This document shows positions 28,349 to 36,227 of a DNA stretch of 64,000 nt, in pieces. A program made the position numbers and the translations under genes. Source of the stretch: Mycobacterium adipatum (GTDB lineage Bacteria > Actinomycetota > Actinomycetes > Mycobacteriales > Mycobacteriaceae); assembly GCF_001644575.1 (NCBI RefSeq), contig NZ_CP015596.1, forward strand, positions 1,116,001 through 1,180,000, written 5' to 3'. Each line of letters starts with the position of its first letter. The first letter of the stretch is position 1. The notes under the pieces were generated by a model. It saw nothing but the letters and a program-made list of their open reading frames with translations. It did no database searches and was not told the origin of the DNA.

Positions 28349-29077
28349 ATGGGTGAGTCGGTCGAGGTTGTGACCTCGGAGCTGCACGTGGCCGCGAACC
28401 GTCTGCAGGCGGCGGGGCAGCGGCTGCAGGACGGCTTGTCCGCGGTGGATCTGGAGACCAGCAACCTGCTCGCCTCCGGTTGGAAGGGCGAGGCGGCGAC
28501 GGCCTTCGACAAGTACTGGGAGCAGTGGCACAACGGTGCAGGCCAGGTGGTGCGGGCGCTGCAGACCATGTCGCAGGCCCTAGACGCGGCGGCCAGGAGC
28601 TATGACGCCGCCGATGAGCAGGCCGGTGGTGCGCTCGACACGACCATGCAGGGCGGTGGGGGCGGCGCCCCGGCCGGTGGTGGCGCTCCCGCCTCCGCTG
28701 CCTCCGGTGCCCACTCCGCCTCCGCGGGCGGTCACACCGGCGGTTCTGGCGGTTCGTCGCCCGGGTTGGCCGAGCAGATGAACCTCGGCCAGGCGATGGC
28801 CCCGCTGTCACAGGCGGCCGGAATCCCGGCGCAGGTTGCCGGCCAGTTGGCGGGCGGGCTGATGCAGGCCGGGCAGATGGCGGCCGGGGCGGCCCAGCAG
28901 GCGGTGCAGATGGCGACGCAGATTGCCCAGGAGGCGCAAGCCGAGGCGACAACCGACGATGATGCCGGGGATGCACCGGGTGGTGCGTCCGGAGGCGAAG
29001 CGCCGACGGGTGGGGCACCGGTCGAGCCGCCGTCGGCGGACTCGGCGGAGTCTGAGCCGTCGCCCGGGGAACTCTGA
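28349..29077 (+). CDS. WXG100-like ESX secretion protein with long low-complexity tail (EsxF position)
   Basis: A 242-residue protein whose first 100 residues look like a WXG100 hairpin: ELHVAANRLQAAGQRLQ, then a turn with GWKGEAATAFDKYWEQW and a second helix RALQTMSQALDAAARSYDAADEQ. The tail is Gly/Ala/Ser-rich, then an Ala/Gln helix region (AGQMAAGAAQQAVQMATQIAQEAQ), then a Pro/Gly/Glu end. It is first in a four-gene module laid out like esxF-esxE-cpnT-ift of M. tuberculosis, so it probably forms a heterodimer with the next product and acts in type VII secretion or pore formation. It is much longer than EsxF (about 100 residues). The next gene overlaps it by one base. Confidence 0.78.
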   Translation: MGESVEVVTSELHVAANRLQAAGQRLQDGLSAVDLETSNLLASGWKGEAATAFDKYWEQWHNGAGQVVRALQTMSQALDAAARSYDAADEQAGGALDTTMQGGGGGAPAGGGAPASAASGAHSASAGGHTGGSGGSSPGLAEQMNLGQAMAPLSQAAGIPAQVAGQLAGGLMQAGQMAAGAAQQAVQMATQIAQEAQAEATTDDDAGDAPGGASGGEAPTGGAPVEPPSADSAESEPSPGEL

Positions 29078-29367
29078 TGACGAAGCTGGTGGTGGACTTC
29101 CCGCAACTGCAGGGTGCCATCGATCACATGGAGCAGTTCGGCCGCGAGGTCGCCGAGACCCTCGACGAGATCGACCAGGCGATGGCCGCCCTGCGGGCCA
29201 ACTGGGAAGGGCAGGCCTCGGACACGCAGGCGCAGTCCCAGCAGCAGTGGGAGGACGGCGCCGAGCAGATGAAGACGGCGCTGGAGGCGTTGCGCAAGGT
29301 CGCCGAGAACGCGCACAAGAATTACACCGACGCCGTCGACAAGAACGAGAAGATGTGGGCGGGCTGA
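29077..29367 (+). CDS. WXG100 protein (EsxE position)
   Basis: A 96-residue ESX substrate with the helical-hairpin design: helix 1 FPQLQGAIDHMEQFGREVAETLDEIDQAM, the WxG turn in LRANWEGQASDTQAQSQQQWED near residue 43, helix 2 MKTALEALRKVAENAHKNY, and a C-terminal YTDAVDKNE that fits the YxxxD/E type VII export signal. It overlaps its neighbour by one base (TGATG) and lies four bases before the toxin gene. As with EsxE/EsxF, a dimer with the previous product is expected to be needed for export or outer-membrane delivery of the toxin. Confidence 0.88.
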   Translation: MTKLVVDFPQLQGAIDHMEQFGREVAETLDEIDQAMAALRANWEGQASDTQAQSQQQWEDGAEQMKTALEALRKVAENAHKNYTDAVDKNEKMWAG

Positions 29368-29371
29368 TCGG

Positions 29372-32131
29372 GTGCGGATCGAGGTAGAACCGCAGGCACT
29401 CATCGATGCGGGTAAACAAGTCGGCGCTCTCGGCGCCCAACTCGGCGCGCTGTCGGACGCGATGGGGCAGATGTTGGCCGGCGGTATCGCGTCGGGGACC
29501 GATCCGGCGGGGTTGAACTTCGGTATCAGCTATGGCCGGCAGGCAGATGATGTCGCCAATTATCTTGCGCAACTGGCCAACGCCTATAAGGGTGTCGGGC
29601 GCATGTTGGAGGCCACGGGCTTCAACTATCAGCATGCCGATCAGGCGTCGGCGGCCGGCGGGTCGGGACCCAGCGGCGCAGTGAGTGGTGAGCAGGCAGA
29701 GACGAAGCCGGGTGACACCCCGTACACCTCGGTCACGGGTTATGTGCCGCCGCCGCCGGGATGGGCGGTCATCCAGCCGTTTCTGACCATGGTCCCATTT
29801 CTTGGGGTAGCGCTGACGTGGCCGTCCGGTAACTCCGGGATGATGAATGTCACTGCGGCGCAGTGGGCCAACATCGCGCGTGGTCTGAGGATCTTCGAAC
29901 CCGCGTTGCAGTCGGCGGCGATGGCGGCCGGGGCGCAGGACGTCCCCGAGGCTGGTCAGATGACGAAGGCTCTGAAGGATTTGGGAGATGGGGCCAACAC
30001 GCTAGCTGGCATTGCTGGCGACATATCCACTGCGATAACGGATTTTGCGAAAGGCGTGCAGGAAACGCAGGACGCAATCCGGGATCTGCTGGATCGGCTT
30101 TCCTTCGGCGGCATCTGGGACTCGGTGACCGGGATGCTGAGCGGTGAGGGCGGGAACATACTGCGAGAGATCGCAGATGACGTCGGTACCGTTCTGGAGA
30201 ACTTCCAGAATCAGGTCCAGGGTGTTCTCGGGTTGCTCTCCGAGCTGCAGAACCTGCTCCGGGAGGCCGCCGAGGGCTTCCAGAAGTGGATACGCCCGGT
30301 CCTGGTGGGGGCTTTCGGCGACAGCGTGGGCAATGAGCTGGCCGACGCCGTGAGGATTTCTACCAGTCTGCAGGCAGGCCTGGGGGTCGCCGTGATCGGC
30401 CTCGTATCGGGCACCGTGGCCCTCGCCGATCCCGACACCTGGAAGGGCCTGGCGGACACCGCCATCATTATTGCCAAGGACCCGACGAAGATCGACGACG
30501 TCCTCAAGCAGTCCGGTAGCGAGTTCATCGCATGGGATGTGATCACCGGTGACAACCCGGCACTGGGGGTAGGTGAGGCGCTCGGCAACATCGGATCGCT
30601 GTTCATTCCCGGTGGCGCACTGGCCAAGGGTGGGTCAGTGGCCAAGGGGCTGGCAGCGACTCGCCGTCTGCTCGACGGCGAGGGCCTGGAGGGGCTCGGT
30701 CGGATTCCGGGGCTGGGCGGCAACCGGACGCCGGATATGCCCGAGCTTCCGGATGCGCCTGGCGCGCCCAATATTCCGGAGTTCACCCCGCCACCGGGCA
30801 TTCCCGGCTCGGTGCTGGGACCCGGTGGTCCGACGGGCTCCACGGCATCTGCCCCGTCGTCTCCGGGGTCCGGCTCGGGTGGCGGTCCTGCGGCAACCGT
30901 GCCGTCGCCCAATGGCTCTGGACCGAGCCAGCCCGGCGGGCGCGCCGGGCCCGGCAGTCCGTCATCCAGCGGCCCCGCTCCTACTGGCGGATCGCCCAAT
31001 CCGGGTGGGAGCAGCGGTGGTCCGTCGTCCGGTGGCACTGTCCCGACGGGTGGTTCGCCCAGTCCCGACGGCGGCGACGGCCCGAGCAGGCCGTCGGGTG
31101 GGGGACCGTTGTCCCCGTCGATTAGCTCGTCTACCGATTCGCAGGGTTCGCCGGGGGCGAGCCAGTCGACTTCGGGACCGAGCCCTGCAGGTGGCGGCGA
31201 TGGTCCGGGTAGCCAGACTCTGAACGGTGGGGGGTCCAGTCACACCAGTGGTTCACCGAATTCCGAAGGTTCTTCGAACTCGAGCAGCGATGACCGATTG
31301 TCGCCTGAACCCGATGCTGGGCAAAAGAACCCAGATTTTGAAGCCTCATCTAGCAGTCAATCGGGCGGTGGCGCCGGCTCGTCCGGGACTGGCAGCGGCA
31401 GCGGCAGCGGTTCAGAGGACGGCGGCAGTGATGCCGGAGGCGCCAGTGGAACGCACGAGGGGAAGTCTGAGGCGACAGGCGCTGACAGCGACGGATCGAA
31501 CGATAGGGATCTTTCTGATCCTCCATCTAGCGATGACACACCTCCTGCGCTCGACACACAGCCCAAAGTCGCTGGTATCGATTATGCACTTCCGGCGGAA
31601 GACGCAATACGTATTCTCTCGGATCCCGCGGCCGAGATTCAGCGGCTAGCGGACGGAGGTGTCCCCGCTAGTGTGCTGGATGGATACGATCCGCTCGCAG
31701 GCCGTGAACCGGCAGACTTTCGGAGTGAATTCGGAACTACGGACCAGAACGGCAATCTTGCTTGGGACTGGCAGAATCAAGCACCTAACAACGGATTCGC
31801 CGGGGATCCGGTGGAGTCTGACAGCATCCCAAGTGGCCATCAACTCGACCGTCTCGGTTTTAACGGCGGGGGATTCATGGCCGATGAGGGAGCGCCTATG
31901 GCTGAACGAGCGATGGCACCAGGAGCAGCGGCTCAGTATCACACTTTCGAGGGCACCGGTCGGCCTGTTCCCGACGGCAAGGATTGGGTGGTCCAGCATG
32001 GTCCGGCGAAGTCTGCCTTCGGGCAGCCGGGCGGAGCGGAGCAATGGGTTGTGATCGACAACAAGACAGGCTATCCAGTAAAGGTGGAGGATCTGATCCG
32101 CGCCAGGATGCTAAGAGAGACAACGCCATGA
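29372..32131 (+). CDS. CpnT-like ESX-associated toxin with C-terminal TNT NAD(P)+ glycohydrolase domain
   Basis: A 919-residue polymorphic toxin. Residues 1-95 are a helical ESX-type N-terminus (DPAGLNFGISYGRQADDVANYL). Residues about 125-430 resemble the CpnT channel region (GWAVIQPFLTMVPF, QDVPEAGQM, GGALAKGGSVAKGL). Residues about 445-720 are a Pro/Gly/Ser linker. The C-terminal 125 residues are a TNT domain: NNGFAGDP, GHQLDRLG (Arg827), AQYHTF (His857) and AFGQPGGAEQW (Gln885) align with catalytic Arg757, His792 and Gln822 of CpnT, so NAD+ hydrolysis is predicted. From about base 31,490 the codons are visibly less GC-rich. The next gene is the likely immunity protein. Starts at GTG 29372. 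Confidence 0.88.
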   Translation: MRIEVEPQALIDAGKQVGALGAQLGALSDAMGQMLAGGIASGTDPAGLNFGISYGRQADDVANYLAQLANAYKGVGRMLEATGFNYQHADQASAAGGSGPSGAVSGEQAETKPGDTPYTSVTGYVPPPPGWAVIQPFLTMVPFLGVALTWPSGNSGMMNVTAAQWANIARGLRIFEPALQSAAMAAGAQDVPEAGQMTKALKDLGDGANTLAGIAGDISTAITDFAKGVQETQDAIRDLLDRLSFGGIWDSVTGMLSGEGGNILREIADDVGTVLENFQNQVQGVLGLLSELQNLLREAAEGFQKWIRPVLVGAFGDSVGNELADAVRISTSLQAGLGVAVIGLVSGTVALADPDTWKGLADTAIIIAKDPTKIDDVLKQSGSEFIAWDVITGDNPALGVGEALGNIGSLFIPGGALAKGGSVAKGLAATRRLLDGEGLEGLGRIPGLGGNRTPDMPELPDAPGAPNIPEFTPPPGIPGSVLGPGGPTGSTASAPSSPGSGSGGGPAATVPSPNGSGPSQPGGRAGPGSPSSSGPAPTGGSPNPGGSSGGPSSGGTVPTGGSPSPDGGDGPSRPSGGGPLSPSISSSTDSQGSPGASQSTSGPSPAGGGDGPGSQTLNGGGSSHTSGSPNSEGSSNSSSDDRLSPEPDAGQKNPDFEASSSSQSGGGAGSSGTGSGSGSGSEDGGSDAGGASGTHEGKSEATGADSDGSNDRDLSDPPSSDDTPPALDTQPKVAGIDYALPAEDAIRILSDPAAEIQRLADGGVPASVLDGYDPLAGREPADFRSEFGTTDQNGNLAWDWQNQAPNNGFAGDPVESDSIPSGHQLDRLGFNGGGFMADEGAPMAERAMAPGAAAQYHTFEGTGRPVPDGKDWVVQHGPAKSAFGQPGGAEQWVVIDNKTGYPVKVEDLIRARMLRETTP

Positions 32132-32156
32132 GGTTGTGGGTGAGGCGGGCCGGTGC

Positions 32157-32711
32157 ATGACTGAAACAATGGACTTTCAGGGCGCCGATATCTTGATTGG
32201 CCAATACAACGCGTGGCGCGGTATCTATGCGCGCATGGGTAAAGCATCTCGCGACGAACCCGACTGGGAGGGCGACGAACTCTGGTTCAGAGACGGTTAC
32301 CCTCACCCCGACTGGTCTGCCTTTGTGATTGTGAAACGCGGTGAAGGATTCGATCTTCTACAAGCGTCAACTGAACGGCGAAGCGACCCGGTGATGAGTC
32401 ACCAGGGATTCTTCTCGCGCCTTGAAGATGCTGGGAAGTTCATCATCGCCGCCATCGGGGACTATCTGCGCATTGACCTCCGAATGGAGCCCGTGAGTTG
32501 GACCTGGATGGATCTAGGCCTGGCTCCGAACGTCGAGGAGACCATTGTCAGCGACAGCGAGGTGACGTACCGAGTGCGTGACAATCACGAGGTGTACAGC
32601 GTCATGGCGCTTGGCGATCGACCGTACAGCCACCTACTAACTTTGTCCTACAGCGAGCTCAATCAGATTCTTCTCGAAGGGTTTCCAGATGAGGTAAAGC
32701 CCTCGGCTTGA
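32157..32711 (+). CDS. Putative immunity protein for the TNT toxin
   Basis: A 184-residue cytosolic protein with no signal peptide or membrane segment, acidic overall, with aromatic and acidic patches (DEPDWEGDELWFRDGYPHPDW, MEPVSWTWMDLGL). Its place directly after the toxin, in the slot of the M. tuberculosis TNT immunity factor (Rv3902c, similar size), is the main ground for the call; I could not confirm sequence similarity by eye. The start is ATG 32157, which follows GAGGCGGG; the toxin stop is 25 bases upstream. Like the toxin C-terminus, it is lower in GC than its neighbours, suggesting toxin tip and immunity gene moved together. Confidence 0.65.
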   Translation: MTETMDFQGADILIGQYNAWRGIYARMGKASRDEPDWEGDELWFRDGYPHPDWSAFVIVKRGEGFDLLQASTERRSDPVMSHQGFFSRLEDAGKFIIAAIGDYLRIDLRMEPVSWTWMDLGLAPNVEETIVSDSEVTYRVRDNHEVYSVMALGDRPYSHLLTLSYSELNQILLEGFPDEVKPSA

Positions 32712-32744
32712 CCAAAGTGAGCATCGAAGCACAGGTGGCGAACG

Positions 32745-33012
32745 GTGCAGTACTCCAAAGCCAAAGCCAAAGCCAAAGCGTCTCGGCGCGGCGCGGCGCG
32801 GCTCACGCGTACTTTTGGGCCGATACCCGTCGATCCCGGTTCGCAGTGCCGCATTGGACTACGAGGAGTACTACGAGATCACGCCCACGCAGTACGAGTA
32901 GCTGTTGGCTGACGCCTTAGCTGCGGTCGAGTTCGCCGGGTCTTGCTGATCCCGCGAACAAGATGATCGACTGGTCCAGGAGCCGGGCTGGAACCGCGGC
33001 ACACCTCGGTGA
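32745..33012 (+). pseudogene. Decayed gene fragment downstream of the immunity gene
   Basis: The start GTG 32745 opens YSKAKAKAKASRRGAARLTRTFGPIPVDP. A +1 shift is then needed to reach the protein-like VRSAALDYEEYYEITPTQYE, which meets TAG; the same frame continues LLADALAAVEFAGSC, TGA, then SREQDDRLVQEPGWNRGTPR and TGA. The coherent composition across one frameshift and two in-frame stops points to a degraded gene of about 85 codons. Four AAAGCC-type hexamers at the front encode the KA run. Family unknown. It may be an old immunity or toxin-tip remnant; this stretch otherwise holds no intact gene. Confidence 0.5.
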
Positions 33013-33019
33013 ACCCGAC

Positions 33020-33667
33020 CTACACCTGCGAGTCCGGGAACGCGATCACCGACAGGAACCGGATGGGCAGCTCGACCAGGTCCACCGGCCCGTGCGCGCC
33101 CTCGCCGTCGATCTGCAGTGAGTCCCCGGCGTGCAGCCGGTACACCGACCGGCTGTGGCTGTAGTCCATGACGCCTTCGAGCATGTAGATGAACTCGGTG
33201 CCGGGATGCTGGAACAGCGGGTAGGTCTGACTCTTCTCGGTCAGGGTGACGTGCAGGCACTCCAGGCGCTTGTGCTCCCCGCGCAGTGAGCTCAGCAGCT
33301 GGTACTCATGGCCCTGTTTGGTGCCGTTGCGTACGATCTCCGCACCCGTCCCGGCCTTGACGAACGCGGCCGGGCGTTCCACGTCCGCGCCGCGGAACAG
33401 GCTGGTCACCGGCACGTCCAGGCCGCGCGCCAGCAGTGCCAGGGTGGACAGGCTGCACGAGGTCTGTGCGTTCTCGATCTTGGACATCATTGCCTTGGAG
33501 ATGCCGACCCGGGCCGCCATCTCGGCGACGGTCAGCCCGTGCTGCTGGCGCAGCTGGCGCACATTGCGGCCGATCGCGGCCTCGAACTCCAGTTCCTCGA
33601 CCGGCTCGTGCGGGTCCCGCTCGCGTGCCGTTCCGGACTGGTTGCGCAGCAGCGGAACGTCACTCAC
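33020..33667 (-). CDS. XRE-family regulator with C-terminal cupin domain
   Basis: A 215-residue regulator. The helix-turn-helix spans about residues 33-88 (IGRNVRQLRQQHGLTVAEMAARVGISKAMMSKIENAQTSCSLSTLALLARGLDV). The C-terminal cupin (GHEYQLLSSLRGEHKRLECLHVTL, YPLFQHPGTEFIYMLEGVMDY, LHAGDSLQIDGEGAHGP) probably senses a small ligand. It starts at GTG 33667, 17 bases after the FAD-oxidoreductase stop, and is the last gene of the amt-glnT-glxBCD group. XRE-cupin regulators often accompany amine and polyamine catabolic genes, so control of this operon by its amine substrate is likely. Confidence 0.88.
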   Translation of the reverse strand: MSDVPLLRNQSGTARERDPHEPVEELEFEAAIGRNVRQLRQQHGLTVAEMAARVGISKAMMSKIENAQTSCSLSTLALLARGLDVPVTSLFRGADVERPAAFVKAGTGAEIVRNGTKQGHEYQLLSSLRGEHKRLECLHVTLTEKSQTYPLFQHPGTEFIYMLEGVMDYSHSRSVYRLHAGDSLQIDGEGAHGPVDLVELPIRFLSVIAFPDSQV

Positions 33668-33684
33668 GGCCGGCCCCCTGTCGT

Positions 33685-34881
33685 CTAACGCATCTCCCCG
33701 GCACCCACATACGGATACGGGCTTCTGAGCAGTGTGCCATCGGTGAACCGGGAGAGCGCAAAGTCGGTCTCCGGAATCCGCGCGTCGGCGCTTCTACCCT
33801 CGGTCACCAGGTCGGCGACCAGGCGCCCGACCGCAGGCGCGATCTTGAAGCCGTGCCCGCTGAATCCGGCAGCCACGATCAGACCGTCCGGGCCGGCAGC
33901 AGAGATCACCGGGTTCCAGTCCGGGGTGACGTCATAGCAGCCCGCGTAGCTGCCGGTGATCGAGGCGTCGGTCAACCCCGGGAACCGGGTACCGACCTTG
34001 TCGACCGTCATCTCCACGAAGCTGTCGGTCGCGCGGTTCAGGTAGTCGTCGGGGTCGGCGTCCTCGCAGTGCGCGAGGTCGCTGTTGCCGAACAGGATCT
34101 CCCCGCCGAGTTCCGGGCGGACGTATTGCAGCGAGACCAGATCGGAGAACACCGGCACCGGCCCGAGATCCAGCCCGGGGGAGATGGTGACGATCTGCTC
34201 GCGGACCACCCGGATCGGCACGTCGATGCCGTAACGGACCAGGAAGGGGTGCGTCCAGGCGCCGGTGGCGACCACGACGGTGCCGGCCGCGACCTCGGTG
34301 CCGTCGGTCATCCTGATCCCGGTGACGCGGTCACCGTCGACCAGCAGCTCGGTCACGTTGGCGCCCTGCCGGATTCGGACCCCGGCGGCGCGCGCCGACA
34401 CCGCGAACGCCTGCGCGGTCTGGTAGGCGTCGCCGTACCCGCCGCGGGCCTCCCAACCGAACGCCGCGAACGGGCTCAGATCGGCGGTTGGCCACATCCG
34501 TGCGACCTCGTCGGCGTCGATCTCCTCGGTCTGCACCCCGACGGCGCGTTGCGCCGCAAGGCTCTTGCGCATCGCCTCGACGTTGGGGGCGCCGACGCCG
34601 ACGACGTAGCCGGTCTGCCGGAACCCGATATCGCTGGCGTGATCGCCGAGGAACTGCTGCGGCTTCTCGAACACCTCCAGGCTGGACGCCGCCATCGCGG
34701 CCAGCGAGCTGACCCCGTAGTGGCAGCGCACGATGCCGCTGGACTTGCCGGTCATCCCGGACCCGACGGTGTTACGTTCGGCGACAAGCACATCGGTGAC
34801 GCCGCGCTGGCTCAGTGCCCAGGCCGCCGCGGCGCCCTCCAGCCCGCCGCCGACGATGACGACGTCCGCGGTCTGGCTCAC
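33685..34881 (-). CDS. FAD-dependent amine oxidoreductase (DAO family, sarcosine oxidase beta-like)
   Basis: A 398-residue flavoprotein of the D-amino-acid-oxidase / sarcosine-oxidase family. The Rossmann FAD motif is VVIVGGGLEGAAAAWALSQRG at the N-terminus; an arginine/histidine flavin region reads TGKSSGIVRCHYG; and the C-terminal FAD loop reads GLIVAAGFSGHGFKIAPAVGRLVADLV. GTG 34881 overlaps the glxD stop by four bases. Such enzymes oxidise secondary amines such as sarcosine or N-methylglutamate to an imine that releases aldehyde. Only the beta-type subunit is here; alpha, gamma and delta subunits of heterotetrameric enzymes are absent. In this operon it could regenerate glutamate from an N-alkyl-glutamate. 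Confidence 0.85.
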   Translation of the reverse strand: MSQTADVVIVGGGLEGAAAAWALSQRGVTDVLVAERNTVGSGMTGKSSGIVRCHYGVSSLAAMAASSLEVFEKPQQFLGDHASDIGFRQTGYVVGVGAPNVEAMRKSLAAQRAVGVQTEEIDADEVARMWPTADLSPFAAFGWEARGGYGDAYQTAQAFAVSARAAGVRIRQGANVTELLVDGDRVTGIRMTDGTEVAAGTVVVATGAWTHPFLVRYGIDVPIRVVREQIVTISPGLDLGPVPVFSDLVSLQYVRPELGGEILFGNSDLAHCEDADPDDYLNRATDSFVEMTVDKVGTRFPGLTDASITGSYAGCYDVTPDWNPVISAAGPDGLIVAAGFSGHGFKIAPAVGRLVADLVTEGRSADARIPETDFALSRFTDGTLLRSPYPYVGAGEMR

Positions 34882-36227
34882 AACCCTGCTCCCGGGCCCC
34901 GGCCTGGAATCCACTCAGTGCCGGCCAACGGTACCCGGGCCATGGCGGCGGCTTCGATGGTGACCGCGACCAGGTCCTCGGGTTCCAGATGGGTGACGTG
35001 CGCCTTGCCGCAGGCCCGGGCGATGGTCTGGGCCTCCATGGTCAGCACGCGCAGGTAGTTGGCCAGCCGGCGTCCCCCCTCGACCGGGTCGAAGCGGGCC
35101 GCCAACTCGGGGTCCTGGGTGGTGATACCGGCAGGGTCGCGCCCGTCCTGGAAGTCGTCGTAGAAACCGGCTGCGCTGCCCAGCTTCTGGTACTCGGCCT
35201 CATAGCGGGGATGGTTGTCGCCGAGCGCGATGAGTGCCGCGGTGCCGATCGCGACGGCGTCGGCACCCAGGGCGAGGGCCTTGGCCACGTCGGCGCCGGT
35301 GCGGATGCCCCCGGAGACGATCAGCTGGACTCCACCGTTTCCCGTCGCTCCGCCAGCTCCGCTCGCCCCGGCCCGGTGGACTCCCAGTTCCTGCAGCGCC
35401 TGGACGGCCTGCGGGACCGCGGCCAGGGTCGGAATGCCGACATGCTCGATGAAGACATCCTGGGTGGCGGCGGTGCCGCCCTGCATCCCGTCGACCACCA
35501 CGACATCGGCGCCGGCGTGCACCGCGAGCTTGACGTCGTAGTAGGTGCGGGTCGCGCCGACCTTCACGTAGATGGGCTTTTCCCAGTCGGTGATCTCGCG
35601 CAGCTCGTTGATCTTGATGGTCAGGTCGTCGGGCCCGGTCCAGTCGGGGTGGCGGCAGGCGCTGCGCTGGTCGATACCCTCGGGCAGCGTGCGCATCTGC
35701 GCGACGCGCGGCGAGATCTTCTGCCCCAGTAGCATTCCGCCGCCGCCGGGTTTGGCGCCCTGTCCGAGCACGATCTCGATGGCGTCGGCCTTGCGCAGGT
35801 CATCGGGGTTCATCCCGTAGCGGGACGGAAGGTACTGATAGACAAGGTGCTTGCTCTGACCGCGTTCCTCGGGAGTCATGCCGCCGTCGCCGGTGGTCGT
35901 CGAGGTGCCGGCCTCGCTCGCGCCGCGGCCCAGGGCCTCCTTGGCCGGCCCGGACAGCGCGCCGAAGCTCATCCCGGCGATGGTGACCGGGATATCGAGG
36001 TGCAGCGGGTGTTTGGCGTGACGACTACCGAGCACCACATCGGTGCCGCACCGTTCGCGGTAGCCCTCCAGTGGGTAGCGGGACATCGACGCGCCGAGGA
36101 ACAGCAGGTCGTCGAAATGCGGCAGCGGGCGTTTCGCGCCCCATCCGCGGATGTCGTAGATGCCGGTTTCGGCGGCGCGCTGGATATCGGCGATCGTGTT
36201 TCGATCGAAGGTGGCGGATTCACGCAT
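34878..36227 (-). CDS. glxD: FMN-binding glutamate-synthase-like protein GlxD (MgsC type)
   Basis: A 449-residue protein equivalent to the FMN/synthase domain of glutamate synthase. The barrel shows IPVTIAGMSFGALSGPAKEALGRGA, GTSTTTGDGGMTPEERGQSK, EIVLGQGAKPGGGGMLLG, IYVKVGATRTYYDVKLAVHAGADVVVVDGMQGGTAATQ and LIVSGGIRTGADVAKALALGADAVAIGTAALIALG. With GlxB and GlxC it rebuilds a split glutamate-synthase large subunit. In methylotrophs the same trio is N-methylglutamate synthase, which makes N-methylglutamate from glutamate and methylamine. It overlaps glxC by one base and the oxidoreductase by four. Confidence 0.9.
   Translation of the reverse strand: MRESATFDRNTIADIQRAAETGIYDIRGWGAKRPLPHFDDLLFLGASMSRYPLEGYRERCGTDVVLGSRHAKHPLHLDIPVTIAGMSFGALSGPAKEALGRGASEAGTSTTTGDGGMTPEERGQSKHLVYQYLPSRYGMNPDDLRKADAIEIVLGQGAKPGGGGMLLGQKISPRVAQMRTLPEGIDQRSACRHPDWTGPDDLTIKINELREITDWEKPIYVKVGATRTYYDVKLAVHAGADVVVVDGMQGGTAATQDVFIEHVGIPTLAAVPQAVQALQELGVHRAGASGAGGATGNGGVQLIVSGGIRTGADVAKALALGADAVAIGTAALIALGDNHPRYEAEYQKLGSAAGFYDDFQDGRDPAGITTQDPELAARFDPVEGGRRLANYLRVLTMEAQTIARACGKAHVTHLEPEDLVAVTIEAAAMARVPLAGTEWIPGRGPGAGL

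Noticed and set aside
30780..31500. Repetitive Gly/Ser/Pro coding DNA as a possible PE_PGRS or PPE gene
   Set aside because: There is no PE or PPE N-terminal domain. The stretch is a linker inside the CpnT-like toxin between the channel-like part and the TNT domain.
32128..32160. Short ORF MRLWVRRAGA starting in the toxin stop
   Set aside because: Ten codons with no conserved character. The immunity gene has a better start at 32157 with a ribosome site.
32755..32785. AAAGCC hexamer run as a CRISPR or phase-variation repeat
   Set aside because: Only about four short copies without spacers. It is a small coding microsatellite in a decayed gene.
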